DNA of 7,719 nt from Prevotellaceae bacterium. GTDB taxonomy: Bacteria; Bacteroidota; Bacteroidia; Bacteroidales; UBA932. Positions 1 to 6,961 of this stretch are shown in pieces (position 1 is the stretch's first letter; each line of letters starts with the position of its first letter). A program made the position numbers and the translations under genes. The stretch is from NCBI GenBank assembly GCA_031254635.1, contig JAIRUB010000140.1:1-7719 (forward strand), in the 5' to 3' direction. Below the pieces are notes generated by a model. It had not been told where the DNA came from and made no database searches. It was given only the letters and a program-made list of their open reading frames with translations.

Positions 1-588
1 GGCCGCTTCAATGCTTATAATGTACTGGCTGTGTATGCTACCGCTCAATTGCTCGGCGTTGAATCAACCGAAACCATGCGCCTGATTAGCGCTATGGAGC
101 CTGTGGCCGGCCGCTTTGAATATGTGCGCGGCAAGAATGCCGTTACGGCAGTTATCGACTATGCGCATACCCCCGATGCCTTGCAAAATGTGATTGATAC
201 CATCAACGATATTCGCCATGACAATCAGCGCTTGATTACAGTAGTGGGTTGTGGCGGCAACCGTGATAAGGAAAAACGTCCGGTGATGGCACGCATTGCC
301 GCCGACTGCAGTGATACCGCCATTTTCACGGAAGATAATCCCCGCTTTGAAGATCCGGAGGCCATTCTCAACGATATGTATGCAGGGCTGAACTCCGCGC
401 AGCAAGGCAAAAGCCTGCGGATTCGCAACCGGCGCGAAGCAATTAAAACAGCTGTACACTTAGCTAAGCAGGGAGATATTATTTTGATTGCCGGCAAGGG
501 CCATGAAAATTACTACGAAATAAAAGGTGTGCAAACACACTTCGACGATAAAGAAATAGCCAATGAATTATTAAACCCGAATATGTGA
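1..588 (+). CDS. murE: MurE, UDP-MurNAc-tripeptide synthetase, 3' part (5' end outside window)
   Basis: This is the C-terminal 195 residues of the cytoplasmic ATP-dependent ligase that adds the third stem-peptide residue to UDP-MurNAc-L-Ala-D-Glu. The frame is open from base 1 and begins GRFNAYNVLA, the family motif just after the central ATPase domain, so the gene is cut by the window edge and the GTG at 31 is not a start. The visible part holds the end of the central domain and the whole C-terminal Mur ligase domain. Motifs, numbered from base 1, are DYAHTPDAL at 53-61, GCGGNRDKEKRP, DNPR at 112-115 and GKGHE at 165-169. In characterised MurE proteins DNPR contacts meso-diaminopimelate, whereas lysine-adding enzymes differ there, so meso-DAP is the predicted substrate. 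The usual ATP-binding loop and carbamylated lysine lie upstream and cannot be checked. The mraY start follows after 19 nt; no murF intervenes. Confidence 0.95.
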   Translation, partial: GRFNAYNVLAVYATAQLLGVESTETMRLISAMEPVAGRFEYVRGKNAVTAVIDYAHTPDALQNVIDTINDIRHDNQRLITVVGCGGNRDKEKRPVMARIAADCSDTAIFTEDNPRFEDPEAILNDMYAGLNSAQQGKSLRIRNRREAIKTAVHLAKQGDIILIAGKGHENYYEIKGVQTHFDDKEIANELLNPNM

Positions 589-607
589 TTTTTAGTACCT
601 GACTGAT

Positions 608-1894
608 ATGTTATACTCTTTATTCAAATATCTGCAAAGCCAGTTCGACTTCCCCGGAGCGGGATTGTTGCATTATTTGTCGTTTCGGACGGCAATGGCA
701 ATACTTTTCTCTTTAATTATTGCATGGATATTTGGTAAGCACGTCATTTGCCTGCTGCAACGCAAGCAAATCGGCGAGGAAATTCGTAACCTCGGATTAG
801 AAGGGCAGCTTACAAAAAAAGGTACTCCCACTATGGGCGGAGTTATCATTCTCTTATCAATCTTAGTGCCGGTACTGCTTTTCGGCGATTTAAGCAACAT
901 ATACGTGCGCCTGATGATTATTACAACCTTGTGGATTGGCACCGTTGGTTTCCTCGATGATTACATTAAAGTCTTTCGTAAAAATAAGGCAGGATTGCAA
1001 GGCCGTTTTAAAATCGTTGGGCAGGTGGGCCTCGGGCTGATTATAGGGCTTACCATGTATTTTTGCGACGATGTGGTAACCCGTGAACGGGTAGAAAAAA
1101 ACAACCCTGATGCACATACTGAAATAATAGCCGAAGCGGGAGGGAATAAAGAAATATATTTATCGAGCGATATTAAATCAACCCAAACCACCATTCCTTT
1201 TGTGAAGGACAACGAGTTCGACTACAGTTGGCTGTCGCCCGTATCCGGCGAGGCTTCCCAAACCATAGGCTGGATTATTTATGTATTGGTGGTTATCCTG
1301 ATCGTAGTAGCGGTTTCTAACGGCGCTAACCTCACCGATGGTATGGACGGCCTGCTCTCGGGAATATCGATTATTATTGGTTTGGTGCTATTAGTCTTTG
1401 CTTATCTGTCGGGTAATATTATTTATGCCGATTATTTGAATATCATGTATATTCCTAACAGCGGCGAGCTGGTAGTCTTTATGGGGGCCTTTATCGGTGC
1501 GTTAATCGGGTTTTTATGGTACAATTCCTATCCTGCACAGGTGTTCATGGGCGATACCGGCAGCTTATCACTGGGTGCAATTATCGCAGTGTTTTGCGTG
1601 GTGATTCGGAAAGAACTGATGATTCCTCTTTTATGTGGAATTTTCTTCGTAGAAAGCCTGTCGGTTATGTTGCAGGTAGTCTATTTTAAATATACCAAAA
1701 AGAAATATGGCGAGGGCCGGCGCATTTTCAAAATGTCGCCGCTCCACCATCATTTCCAAAAAGGAGCAGGAGAGATTCCCGCCCTGATTCAACGGCCTGC
1801 ACAGCCGCTTCCCGAATCAAAAATTGTAATTCGTTTTTGGATTGTAACCATTTTATTAGCAGTATTAACCATTGTAACATTGAAAGTGCGGTAG
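608..1894 (+). CDS. mraY: MraY, phospho-MurNAc-pentapeptide transferase
   Basis: Polytopic inner-membrane enzyme that transfers phospho-MurNAc-pentapeptide from UDP to undecaprenyl phosphate, giving lipid I. Family motifs occur in order: GTPTMGG after the first membrane segments, FLDDYIK with the Asp pair D117-D118, NGANLTDGMDGL from N238 with D244 and D247, FMGDTGSLSLG with D316, and MSPLHHHF at 376-383. It ends in RFW plus a last hydrophobic segment and TLKVR, as in E. coli MraY. At 428 residues it is longer than the roughly 360 of proteobacterial MraY. The excess is mainly a hydrophilic stretch at about 154-195, rich in Glu, Asn and Lys, placed before the conserved TTIPFVKD segment. There is also a longer loop after the histidine motif (about 386-402). 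Both are features I associate with Bacteroidota MraY. The ATG at 608 gives a normal N-terminus; no clear Shine-Dalgarno precedes it. murD starts 3 nt after the stop, suggesting coupled translation. Confidence 0.97.
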   Translation: MLYSLFKYLQSQFDFPGAGLLHYLSFRTAMAILFSLIIAWIFGKHVICLLQRKQIGEEIRNLGLEGQLTKKGTPTMGGVIILLSILVPVLLFGDLSNIYVRLMIITTLWIGTVGFLDDYIKVFRKNKAGLQGRFKIVGQVGLGLIIGLTMYFCDDVVTRERVEKNNPDAHTEIIAEAGGNKEIYLSSDIKSTQTTIPFVKDNEFDYSWLSPVSGEASQTIGWIIYVLVVILIVVAVSNGANLTDGMDGLLSGISIIIGLVLLVFAYLSGNIIYADYLNIMYIPNSGELVVFMGAFIGALIGFLWYNSYPAQVFMGDTGSLSLGAIIAVFCVVIRKELMIPLLCGIFFVESLSVMLQVVYFKYTKKKYGEGRRIFKMSPLHHHFQKGAGEIPALIQRPAQPLPESKIVIRFWIVTILLAVLTIVTLKVR

Positions 1895-1897
1895 ATT

Positions 1898-3232
1898 ATG
1901 GAAAGAATTGTAGTACTTGGTGGTGGCGAAAGCGGTGTGGGCGCGGCAATCTTGGCAAAAACCAAAGGCTTTGAGGTGTTTTTATCCGATGCCGGGAAGT
2001 TGAGCGACGAGTATGCAAAAACCTTACAGCAATATGATATTCCATTTGAAGAAGGAGCGCATACCGACGATTTGGTGTGCAATGCCGCCGAAGTAATTAA
2101 AAGCCCCGGTATCCCTGATACAGCTCCGCTCATCGTAAAATTGCACGAAAAAAATATTCCGGTGATTTCCGAAATTGAATTTGCAGGCCGCTATTGCAAA
2201 GCTAAGAAAATATGTGTTACCGGCAGCAATGGAAAAACGACCACTACTTCTATCATTTATTTCTTGATGAAAAATGCAGGACTGAATGTGGGACTGGGCG
2301 GCAATATCGGTAAGAGCTACGCTTATCAGGTAGCTACTGAGAATTTTGATTATTATGTATTAGAGATAAGTAGCTTTCAACTCGACGGAATGTTTGACTT
2401 CAAAGCCGACATTGCTGTGTTGCTGAACATCACCCCTGACCATCTCGACCGCTACGATTATAAGATGGAAAACTATATAAAATCAAAATTCCGCATCACC
2501 CAAAATATGTCGGCCGACGATTGTTTTGTTTTTTGTTTTGATGATGAAGTAACAGTGGAACACCTGAACCACATTGTACTTAAGGCGCAACAATTGCCTT
2601 TCTCTCAAACGCAGGAAGTTCCGCAAGGCGCATTCTTGGAAAATGAACATTTGCGCGCCCGCTATCGCAACAGTGATTTCTCTATGCTAATTCAGGAACT
2701 TTCGTTGCAGGGGAAACATAATGTATATAACTCTATGGCAGCTGCCGTAACTGCACAGGTGTTGAATATTAAAAATGAAGTGATACGTGAAAGCCTCATG
2801 AGTTTCAAAGGAGTTGAGCATCGCTTGGAAACTGTTTTGAAAGTACGTGATGTGTTGTATATCAACGATAGCAAGGCTACCAATGTCAATTCGGCCTGGT
2901 ATGCCTTAGAAAGTATGAAAACAAAGGTAGTGTGGATTGCCGGCGGAACCGATAAGGGTAATGATTACAGTGAACTTGTTGATTTAGTAAAGAACAAGGT
3001 AAAAGCCATTATCTGTATGGGGGTAGATAACAGCAAACTGCATCAGGCTTTCGGAGAGATAGTACCTGTAATGACAGATGCCTACTCCGCCGAAGAAGCG
3101 GTGAAAAAAGCGTATGAATTAGCAAGCCCCGGCAATACGGTATTGCTATCGCCAGCCTGCGCCAGCTTCGATTTGTTTAAGAATTATGAAGACCGCGGCT
3201 GTCAATTCAAAGAGGCAGTTAGAAATTTATAG
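1898..3232 (+). CDS. murD: MurD, UDP-MurNAc-L-alanine--D-glutamate ligase
   Basis: Cytoplasmic ATP-dependent ligase adding D-glutamate to UDP-MurNAc-L-Ala. All three Mur ligase domains are present in 444 residues, a normal length. The N-terminal nucleotide-sugar-binding fold opens with VVLGGGESGVGAA. The central ATPase domain has the P-loop GSNGKTTTTS at 109-118, LEISSFQLD with E156 (the magnesium-site glutamate of the family) and NITPDHLDRY at 177-186. The C-terminal domain has INDSKATNV from I322 with K326, GGTDKGNDYSEL, and the strongly conserved end LSPACASFDLFKNYEDRG. The motif NDSKATN and the ending distinguish it from MurC, MurE and MurF. The start lies only 3 nt behind the mraY stop with no visible ribosome-binding site of its own, so translational coupling is likely. 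A T-rich patch near 2521-2541 encodes a phenylalanine- and cysteine-rich segment but does not disturb the frame. Confidence 0.97.
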   Translation: MERIVVLGGGESGVGAAILAKTKGFEVFLSDAGKLSDEYAKTLQQYDIPFEEGAHTDDLVCNAAEVIKSPGIPDTAPLIVKLHEKNIPVISEIEFAGRYCKAKKICVTGSNGKTTTTSIIYFLMKNAGLNVGLGGNIGKSYAYQVATENFDYYVLEISSFQLDGMFDFKADIAVLLNITPDHLDRYDYKMENYIKSKFRITQNMSADDCFVFCFDDEVTVEHLNHIVLKAQQLPFSQTQEVPQGAFLENEHLRARYRNSDFSMLIQELSLQGKHNVYNSMAAAVTAQVLNIKNEVIRESLMSFKGVEHRLETVLKVRDVLYINDSKATNVNSAWYALESMKTKVVWIAGGTDKGNDYSELVDLVKNKVKAIICMGVDNSKLHQAFGEIVPVMTDAYSAEEAVKKAYELASPGNTVLLSPACASFDLFKNYEDRGCQFKEAVRNL

Positions 3233-3238
3233 AAGGAG
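3233..3238 (+). promoter_or_regulatory. Shine-Dalgarno sequence of ftsW
   Basis: AAGGAG begins directly after the murD stop codon, 8 nt before the ftsW ATG at 3247. It is the only canonical Shine-Dalgarno match in the window; the other starts have AT-rich leaders or abut the previous stop. It supports the chosen ftsW start and suggests that ftsW can be initiated independently of murD translation. Confidence 0.75.
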
Positions 3239-3246
3239 AAAATTTT

Positions 3247-4383
3247 ATGTACGCATCTTTGCTTAAAAATATCAAGGGGGACAAAACAATATGGGGAGTC
3301 GTATTATTTTTATTCCTGTTTTCATTATTGGTTATTTATTCTTCCACTAATGCTCTTGCTGCGGCAAGAGGTACAACAGCTACTTCTTACCTGATAAAGC
3401 AATTCGCATACGTATTTATTGCCTTTGTGGTTATGTACCTTATGCACATTATCCCTATCGGATGGTATCGCAGCTTGTCTATACCCGCATTAGCAATTAC
3501 TGTTTTACTGATATTGGCAACCTTTTTCTTCGGCGTAAAACTGAACGATGGTACACGCTGGTTTCCGCTACCATTTGGACTTACCTTTCAACCGTCTGAT
3601 ATCGCACGTATAGCAATTATTTTATATACAGCCAAAGTAATGGAGATTTATGACTTGAGTTCTTTTCGCGATTTTGCAAAGAAATTATTGTTGCCGGTGG
3701 GTGTTATTTTTCTACTTATTATATGGTCGAGTACATCCACAGCGCTGTTATTGGCCTTTACTTTAGCCGTATTGTTATTTGTAGGAGGAATTAAAATCAG
3801 CCATCTCTTGAAAACGGCCGGTATATTAGTCGTTTCCCTGGCCTTTATTCTACTTATAGGAAAAACGACTAATTGGTTTCCTCGTGTAGAAACAGCGACT
3901 AATCGTGTGACAACTTTCTTTTCTAAATCGGGCACCAATAAGGGAGATGTTTTTCAGATAACACAGTCGAAAATAGCCGTAGCCAAAGGAGGCTGGGGAG
4001 TGGGGCCGGGTAATAGCAATCAACGTTTGATATTGCCGCACCCTTATTCCGATTTTATTTATGCTATTATTATCGAAGAATACGGCGTTGCCGGAGGAGT
4101 AGCTGTGATATTGTTGTACCTTATTCTGCTCTTCAGGGCAATAGTTATTGCCCGATCCTGTACACGAGTCTTTCCCATGATTATGGTGCTGGGCTTAGTG
4201 TTTATGATTACTTTTCAGGCAATGGTAAATATGGGTGTAGCAGTTGGCATACTTCCCGTAACCGGACAACCCCTGCCCTTATTAAGCCAGGGCGGCAGCT
4301 CGCTGATTACTTTCTGCATGGCCTTGGGAATGGTGTTGGCAGTAAGCAGGGCTGCGGAAGAAAGAGACATGAAACAACAATGA
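3247..4383 (+). CDS. ftsW: FtsW, SEDS-family septal peptidoglycan polymerase
   Basis: Integral membrane glycosyltransferase of the SEDS family (FtsW/RodA/SpoVE) that polymerises lipid II at the division site together with a class B PBP. The 378 residues are nearly all hydrophobic segments, fitting the ten-helix SEDS fold; the first helix is at about 15-35. Signature stretches are RWFPLPFGLTFQPSDIARI, then GWGVGPGNSNQ, then ILPHPYSDFIYAIIIEEYG, and near the C-terminus LPVTGQPLPLLSQGGSS. D269 in the PYSDF segment aligns with the catalytic aspartate known from FtsW and RodA (E. coli FtsW D297). Position between murD and murG favours FtsW over RodA. The C-terminal cytoplasmic tail is short (about 10 residues) and its last codons lie in an ACAATGA repeat that supplies the TGA stop. 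The start has a good Shine-Dalgarno. Confidence 0.95.
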   Translation: MYASLLKNIKGDKTIWGVVLFLFLFSLLVIYSSTNALAAARGTTATSYLIKQFAYVFIAFVVMYLMHIIPIGWYRSLSIPALAITVLLILATFFFGVKLNDGTRWFPLPFGLTFQPSDIARIAIILYTAKVMEIYDLSSFRDFAKKLLLPVGVIFLLIIWSSTSTALLLAFTLAVLLFVGGIKISHLLKTAGILVVSLAFILLIGKTTNWFPRVETATNRVTTFFSKSGTNKGDVFQITQSKIAVAKGGWGVGPGNSNQRLILPHPYSDFIYAIIIEEYGVAGGVAVILLYLILLFRAIVIARSCTRVFPMIMVLGLVFMITFQAMVNMGVAVGILPVTGQPLPLLSQGGSSLITFCMALGMVLAVSRAAEERDMKQQ

Positions 4384-4390
4384 ACAATGA
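4377..4390 (+). repeat. Two tandem ACAATGA heptamers over the ftsW stop codon
   Basis: ACAATGA occurs at 4377-4383 and again at 4384-4390, followed by a degenerate ATAATTC. The TGA of the first unit is the ftsW stop. Two units is short and chance is possible. The reason to list it is that the 3' ends of the murG and murC segments also lie in 7-nt-period arrays. Because 7 and 3 share no factor, a longer array of this unit would give TGA in every frame. Confidence 0.5.
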
Positions 4391-4392
4391 AT

Positions 4393-4420
4393 AATTCGTG
4401 TAAATTCGTGTAATTAGTGG
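4393..4420 (+). repeat. Decamer direct repeat in the ftsW-murG spacer
   Basis: AATTCGTGTA is present twice without mismatch (4393-4402 and 4403-4412) and is followed by a shortened, diverged copy, ATTAGTGG (4413-4420). It fills most of the 52-nt spacer between ftsW and murG. It is not an inverted repeat and forms no evident terminator hairpin. From memory, AATTCGTG-type repeats are common in Bacteroidota intergenic DNA; their role is unknown to me. The remaining bases before the murG ATG are A-rich with no Shine-Dalgarno. Confidence 0.65.
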
Positions 4421-4435
4421 ACAAATAAGCAACAA

Positions 4436-5545
4436 ATGTCAAATCATCACCCCATAAACATCATCATCAGCGGTGGCGGTACCGGCGGGCATATTTATCC
4501 GGCTGTTTCCATTGCTAATGCCCTGAAGCAGCAATGCCCCGATGCAAATATTCTGTTCGTGGGCGCTGAGGGACGTATGGAAATGGAAAAGGTGCCTGCG
4601 GCCGGATATCGCATTGTGGGCTTGCCGGTGGCCGGATTACAACGCAGACTGAGCTGGAAGAATTTATTATTGCCTTGGAAAATTTGGAAGAGCCTGCGCA
4701 AAGCCGCCGTTATTATCCGCGAATTTAAACCTGACGTAATAGTGGGCGTTGGAGGCTACGCCAGCGCTCCAATACTATGGACGGCTCAACGCAAGGGTAT
4801 TCCAACCCTTATTCAGGAACAAAATTCTTACGCCGGCATTACCAATAAAATTTTGGCTAAACGGGCAAAGAAAATTTGTGTAGCCTACGATAATATGGAA
4901 CGCTTCTTCCCAAAAGATAAGATTATCCTTACAGGTAATCCCATCCGTCAGGATTTGAAACGCGACGATGGAAGTTTGCGTCAGGAAGCAGCTGCTTTCT
5001 TCGGCCTTAACCCTGCTAAGAAAACTATTCTGGTAGTAGGCGGAAGCTTGGGCGCAAGAACATTGAATTTAACGATAGATCACGCCTTGCCGAACTTGGC
5101 AAAAACCGATGTGCAATGGATTTGGCAAACCGGTAAACTCTATTATGCCCGCGCACAGGAAGCCGTTAAAGATGCTAATGCTGACAATGTAAAAGCCTTC
5201 GACTTTATTTACCGTATGGATTATGCCTTCGCCGCCGCCGATGTAGTGGTATCGCGCGCCGGTGCGGGAACTATTTCCGAACTGTGTATGGTAGCTAAAC
5301 CCTGTTTGTTCGTACCTTCACCCAATGTGTCGGAGGACCACCAAACAAAAAATGCACAAGCTTTGGTTAATAAAAATGCAGCCCTAATGGTAGCCGATGT
5401 CAAAGCTTCAACCCAATTAGTAAATAAGGCTTTAGAGTTAGTGCAGAACAATGAATTATTGACTACTTGGCGCAACAATATTGCCGCCTTAGCCAAATCC
5501 GACGCCGCTACCACCATCGTCCAAGAAGTACTGAAGTTAGCTAAA
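4436..5545 (+). other. murG: MurG part of the fusion (residues 1-370)
   Basis: GT28-family GT-B glycosyltransferase that adds GlcNAc from UDP-GlcNAc to lipid I at the inner face of the cytoplasmic membrane. The N-terminal acceptor domain begins with IIISGGGTGGHIYPA; H19 corresponds to the conserved His of the first glycine-rich loop. Then come VGVGGYASAP, LIQEQNSYAGITNK and TGNPIRQDL at the end of the first domain. The C-terminal donor domain has VVGGSLGARTLN, then WQTGKLYY, and RAGAGTISE at 274-282, where E282 matches the glutamate that binds the ribose of UDP-GlcNAc in E. coli MurG. It is followed by PSPNVSEDHQTKNA. The last helix, ending near KLAK at 367-370, is where stand-alone MurG proteins normally finish, so nothing is missing at the joint. 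Confidence 0.95.
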
Positions 5546-6961
5546 TACCCTTCACCCTTTACCTTTCACCCTTTACCTTTTACCCTTCACCCTTTATCTG
5601 TTTACTTCATCGGCATTGGCGGCATAGGCATGAGCGCTTTGGCACGCTACTACAAACATGCAGGTGCTGAAGTTGCCGGCTACGATCGCACGCCTTCATC
5701 ACTGACGGCCGAATTGGAAAAAGAAGGTATTGCCGTGCATTATGAAGACAATCTCGCCTTAATTCCCAAAAGCTTTAAACAAGCAGCCGACAAAGCCTTG
5801 GTAATATATACGCCGGCTGTTTCCAACGAGCATAGCGAGTTGCAGTTTTTCCGCCAAAACGGTTACCAAGTAATTAAACGCTCCGCCGCTTTAGGACATT
5901 TGGCTGCCGATAAAGACACCTTAGCAGTGGCGGGAACGCACGGCAAAACAACAGTAAGTACGCTATTGGCGCATTTGCTAAGGCAATCAGCCGAGGGATG
6001 TACTGCCTTCTTGGGAGGTATCGCTAAAAATTATAACAGTAACCTCTTGTGTGCACACACACAAACTTTGGTAGCAGAAGCCGACGAGTTCGACCGCTCT
6101 TTCCTTCAACTCTTTCCGAAAATAGCTGTAATTACAGCAGCTGATCCCGATCATTTGGATATTTACGGTACGGCCGATGCGCTAAAACAGGCATTCGTCG
6201 ATTTTATTCATCAGCTAAAGCCCGACGGAACATTGATTATTAAAGATGGTATAGATTTATCCTTTACATTAACTGCTAATCAAAAATTATATCGTTATTC
6301 TTTTGATAAGCCCTGCGACTTTTATGCAAGTAATATCCAACTTCAAAATAACGGATTAATGCAGTTTGATATTCATTATCCCGAAGGAGTTTTAGAGGCT
6401 TGTACCTTGGGCATTCCCGGCCGGATAAATGTAGAAAATGCAGTGGCGGCTATAGCAGCGGCTTGGGTTTACGGAGCAGATATGAAACTGATAGAAGCAG
6501 CACTGGCAAGCTTTTTAGGTGTGCAACGTCGTTTCGACATACAGTTTAATCAACCGGGTTGCACTTATATCGACGACTATGCCCATCATCCTGAGGAATT
6601 GAAAGCAGCGATTACTTCCCTGCGCGAAACCTATCCCGGACGTACGATTACCGGCATCTTCCAGCCGCACTTATACACCCGTACCCGTGATTTCGCAGCC
6701 GGATTTGCTGAGAGCTTGAGCCTGCTCGATAAATTAATTCTCTTAGATATTTATCCGGCGCGGGAATTACCGATAGAAGGCGTAAGCAGCCAAATAATTT
6801 TTGATAAGGTAAGCATAGCCGATAAACGTTTATGCGCTAAAACAGAGCTACTTCCTTTGTTAGAGAAAGAACCCGTGGATGTGTTGGCAACCTTTGGCGC
6901 AGGCGATATCGACCGCTTCGTACCTCAGATAAAAAAAGTATTAATAAATCATAAATCATAA
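4436..6961 (+). CDS. murG-murC: MurG-MurC fusion: lipid II GlcNAc transferase joined to UDP-MurNAc--L-alanine ligase
   Basis: One 841-codon frame holds two complete enzymes usually made from separate adjacent genes: MurG at about residues 1-370 and MurC at about 389-841. Both parts have the family's normal length and their key motifs, so neither looks like a remnant. Residues 371-388 are a joint rich in Pro, Phe, Thr and His, encoded by a heptamer repeat array. No ATG, GTG or TTG lies in frame between the MurG end and the MurC nucleotide-sugar-binding glycine loop at 393-398. MurC therefore has no canonical start of its own, and a fused product is the simplest reading. The two activities are not consecutive: MurC works early on soluble UDP-MurNAc, MurG last on membrane-bound lipid I. 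No Shine-Dalgarno precedes the ATG at 4436, and ftsQ starts directly after the TAA. A one-base sequencing error in the repeat cannot be fully excluded. Confidence 0.9.
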   Translation: MSNHHPINIIISGGGTGGHIYPAVSIANALKQQCPDANILFVGAEGRMEMEKVPAAGYRIVGLPVAGLQRRLSWKNLLLPWKIWKSLRKAAVIIREFKPDVIVGVGGYASAPILWTAQRKGIPTLIQEQNSYAGITNKILAKRAKKICVAYDNMERFFPKDKIILTGNPIRQDLKRDDGSLRQEAAAFFGLNPAKKTILVVGGSLGARTLNLTIDHALPNLAKTDVQWIWQTGKLYYARAQEAVKDANADNVKAFDFIYRMDYAFAAADVVVSRAGAGTISELCMVAKPCLFVPSPNVSEDHQTKNAQALVNKNAALMVADVKASTQLVNKALELVQNNELLTTWRNNIAALAKSDAATTIVQEVLKLAKYPSPFTFHPLPFTLHPLSVYFIGIGGIGMSALARYYKHAGAEVAGYDRTPSSLTAELEKEGIAVHYEDNLALIPKSFKQAADKALVIYTPAVSNEHSELQFFRQNGYQVIKRSAALGHLAADKDTLAVAGTHGKTTVSTLLAHLLRQSAEGCTAFLGGIAKNYNSNLLCAHTQTLVAEADEFDRSFLQLFPKIAVITAADPDHLDIYGTADALKQAFVDFIHQLKPDGTLIIKDGIDLSFTLTANQKLYRYSFDKPCDFYASNIQLQNNGLMQFDIHYPEGVLEACTLGIPGRINVENAVAAIAAAWVYGADMKLIEAALASFLGVQRRFDIQFNQPGCTYIDDYAHHPEELKAAITSLRETYPGRTITGIFQPHLYTRTRDFAAGFAESLSLLDKLILLDIYPARELPIEGVSSQIIFDKVSIADKRLCAKTELLPLLEKEPVDVLATFGAGDIDRFVPQIKKVLINHKS
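5548..5596 (+). repeat. Seven tandem heptamers (CCYTTYA) forming the MurG-MurC joint
   Basis: The 49 bases divide exactly into seven 7-nt units. In order they are CCCTTCA, CCCTTTA, CCTTTCA, CCCTTTA, CCTTTTA, CCCTTCA and CCCTTTA. Variation is limited to C/T exchanges at two positions, fitting an array that expanded and then drifted. It lies in the protein-coding frame between the last MurG helix and the first MurC strand and encodes most of residues 371-387. No unit or unit junction contains a stop codon in any forward frame, while the complementary strand reads TAAAGGG or TGAAGGG and is full of stops. It resembles the heptanucleotide repeats known between genes in other bacteria, such as cyanobacterial STRRs. 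Confidence 0.88.
5600..6958 (+). other. murC: MurC part of the fusion (residues 389-841)
   Basis: ATP-dependent ligase that adds the first residue, L-alanine, to UDP-MurNAc. It opens with VYFIGIGGIGMSALARYY, the MurC N-terminus lacking only its initiator region. Next are the central-domain P-loop VAGTHGKTTVS with K504, EADEFDRSFL, and DPDHLDIYG. The C-terminal domain has GVQRRFD, IDDYAHHPEEL with D713-P719, IFQPHLYTRT and, near the end, TFGAGDID. YAHHP and the RRFD motif are typical of MurC (and the related Mpl) rather than MurD, MurE or MurF. Its place between murG and ftsQ and the synthetic neighbours favour MurC over the recycling ligase Mpl. About 453 residues is a normal length. The final residues INHKS come from an ATAAATC repeat and probably lie outside the fold. 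Confidence 0.94.

Noticed and set aside
31..588. GTG at 31 as the start of a short complete gene
   Set aside because: The frame is open upstream to base 1 and reads the conserved MurE motif FNAYNVLA, so the gene is cut by the window edge.
2521..2541. T-rich low-complexity tract in murD as a regulatory or phase-variable site
   Set aside because: It is irregular, in a coding region, and the frame and MurD motifs continue normally on both sides.
4384..4435. Rho-independent terminator between ftsW and murG
   Set aside because: The spacer has direct repeats but no GC-rich hairpin followed by a T run.
5548..5596. CRISPR array
   Set aside because: Units are 7 nt, contiguous and without spacers, inside a coding frame.
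5521..5605. Sequencing frameshift that falsely joins murG and murC
   Set aside because: Both domains are in one frame without a shift, and no stop or canonical MurC start appears where a single indel would restore two normal genes. It cannot be fully excluded from the sequence alone, as the joint is repetitive.
5630..6961. ATG at 5630 as a separate murC start
   Set aside because: It would remove the GIGGIG nucleotide-sugar-binding loop, has no ribosome-binding site, and would leave MurC without its first strand.
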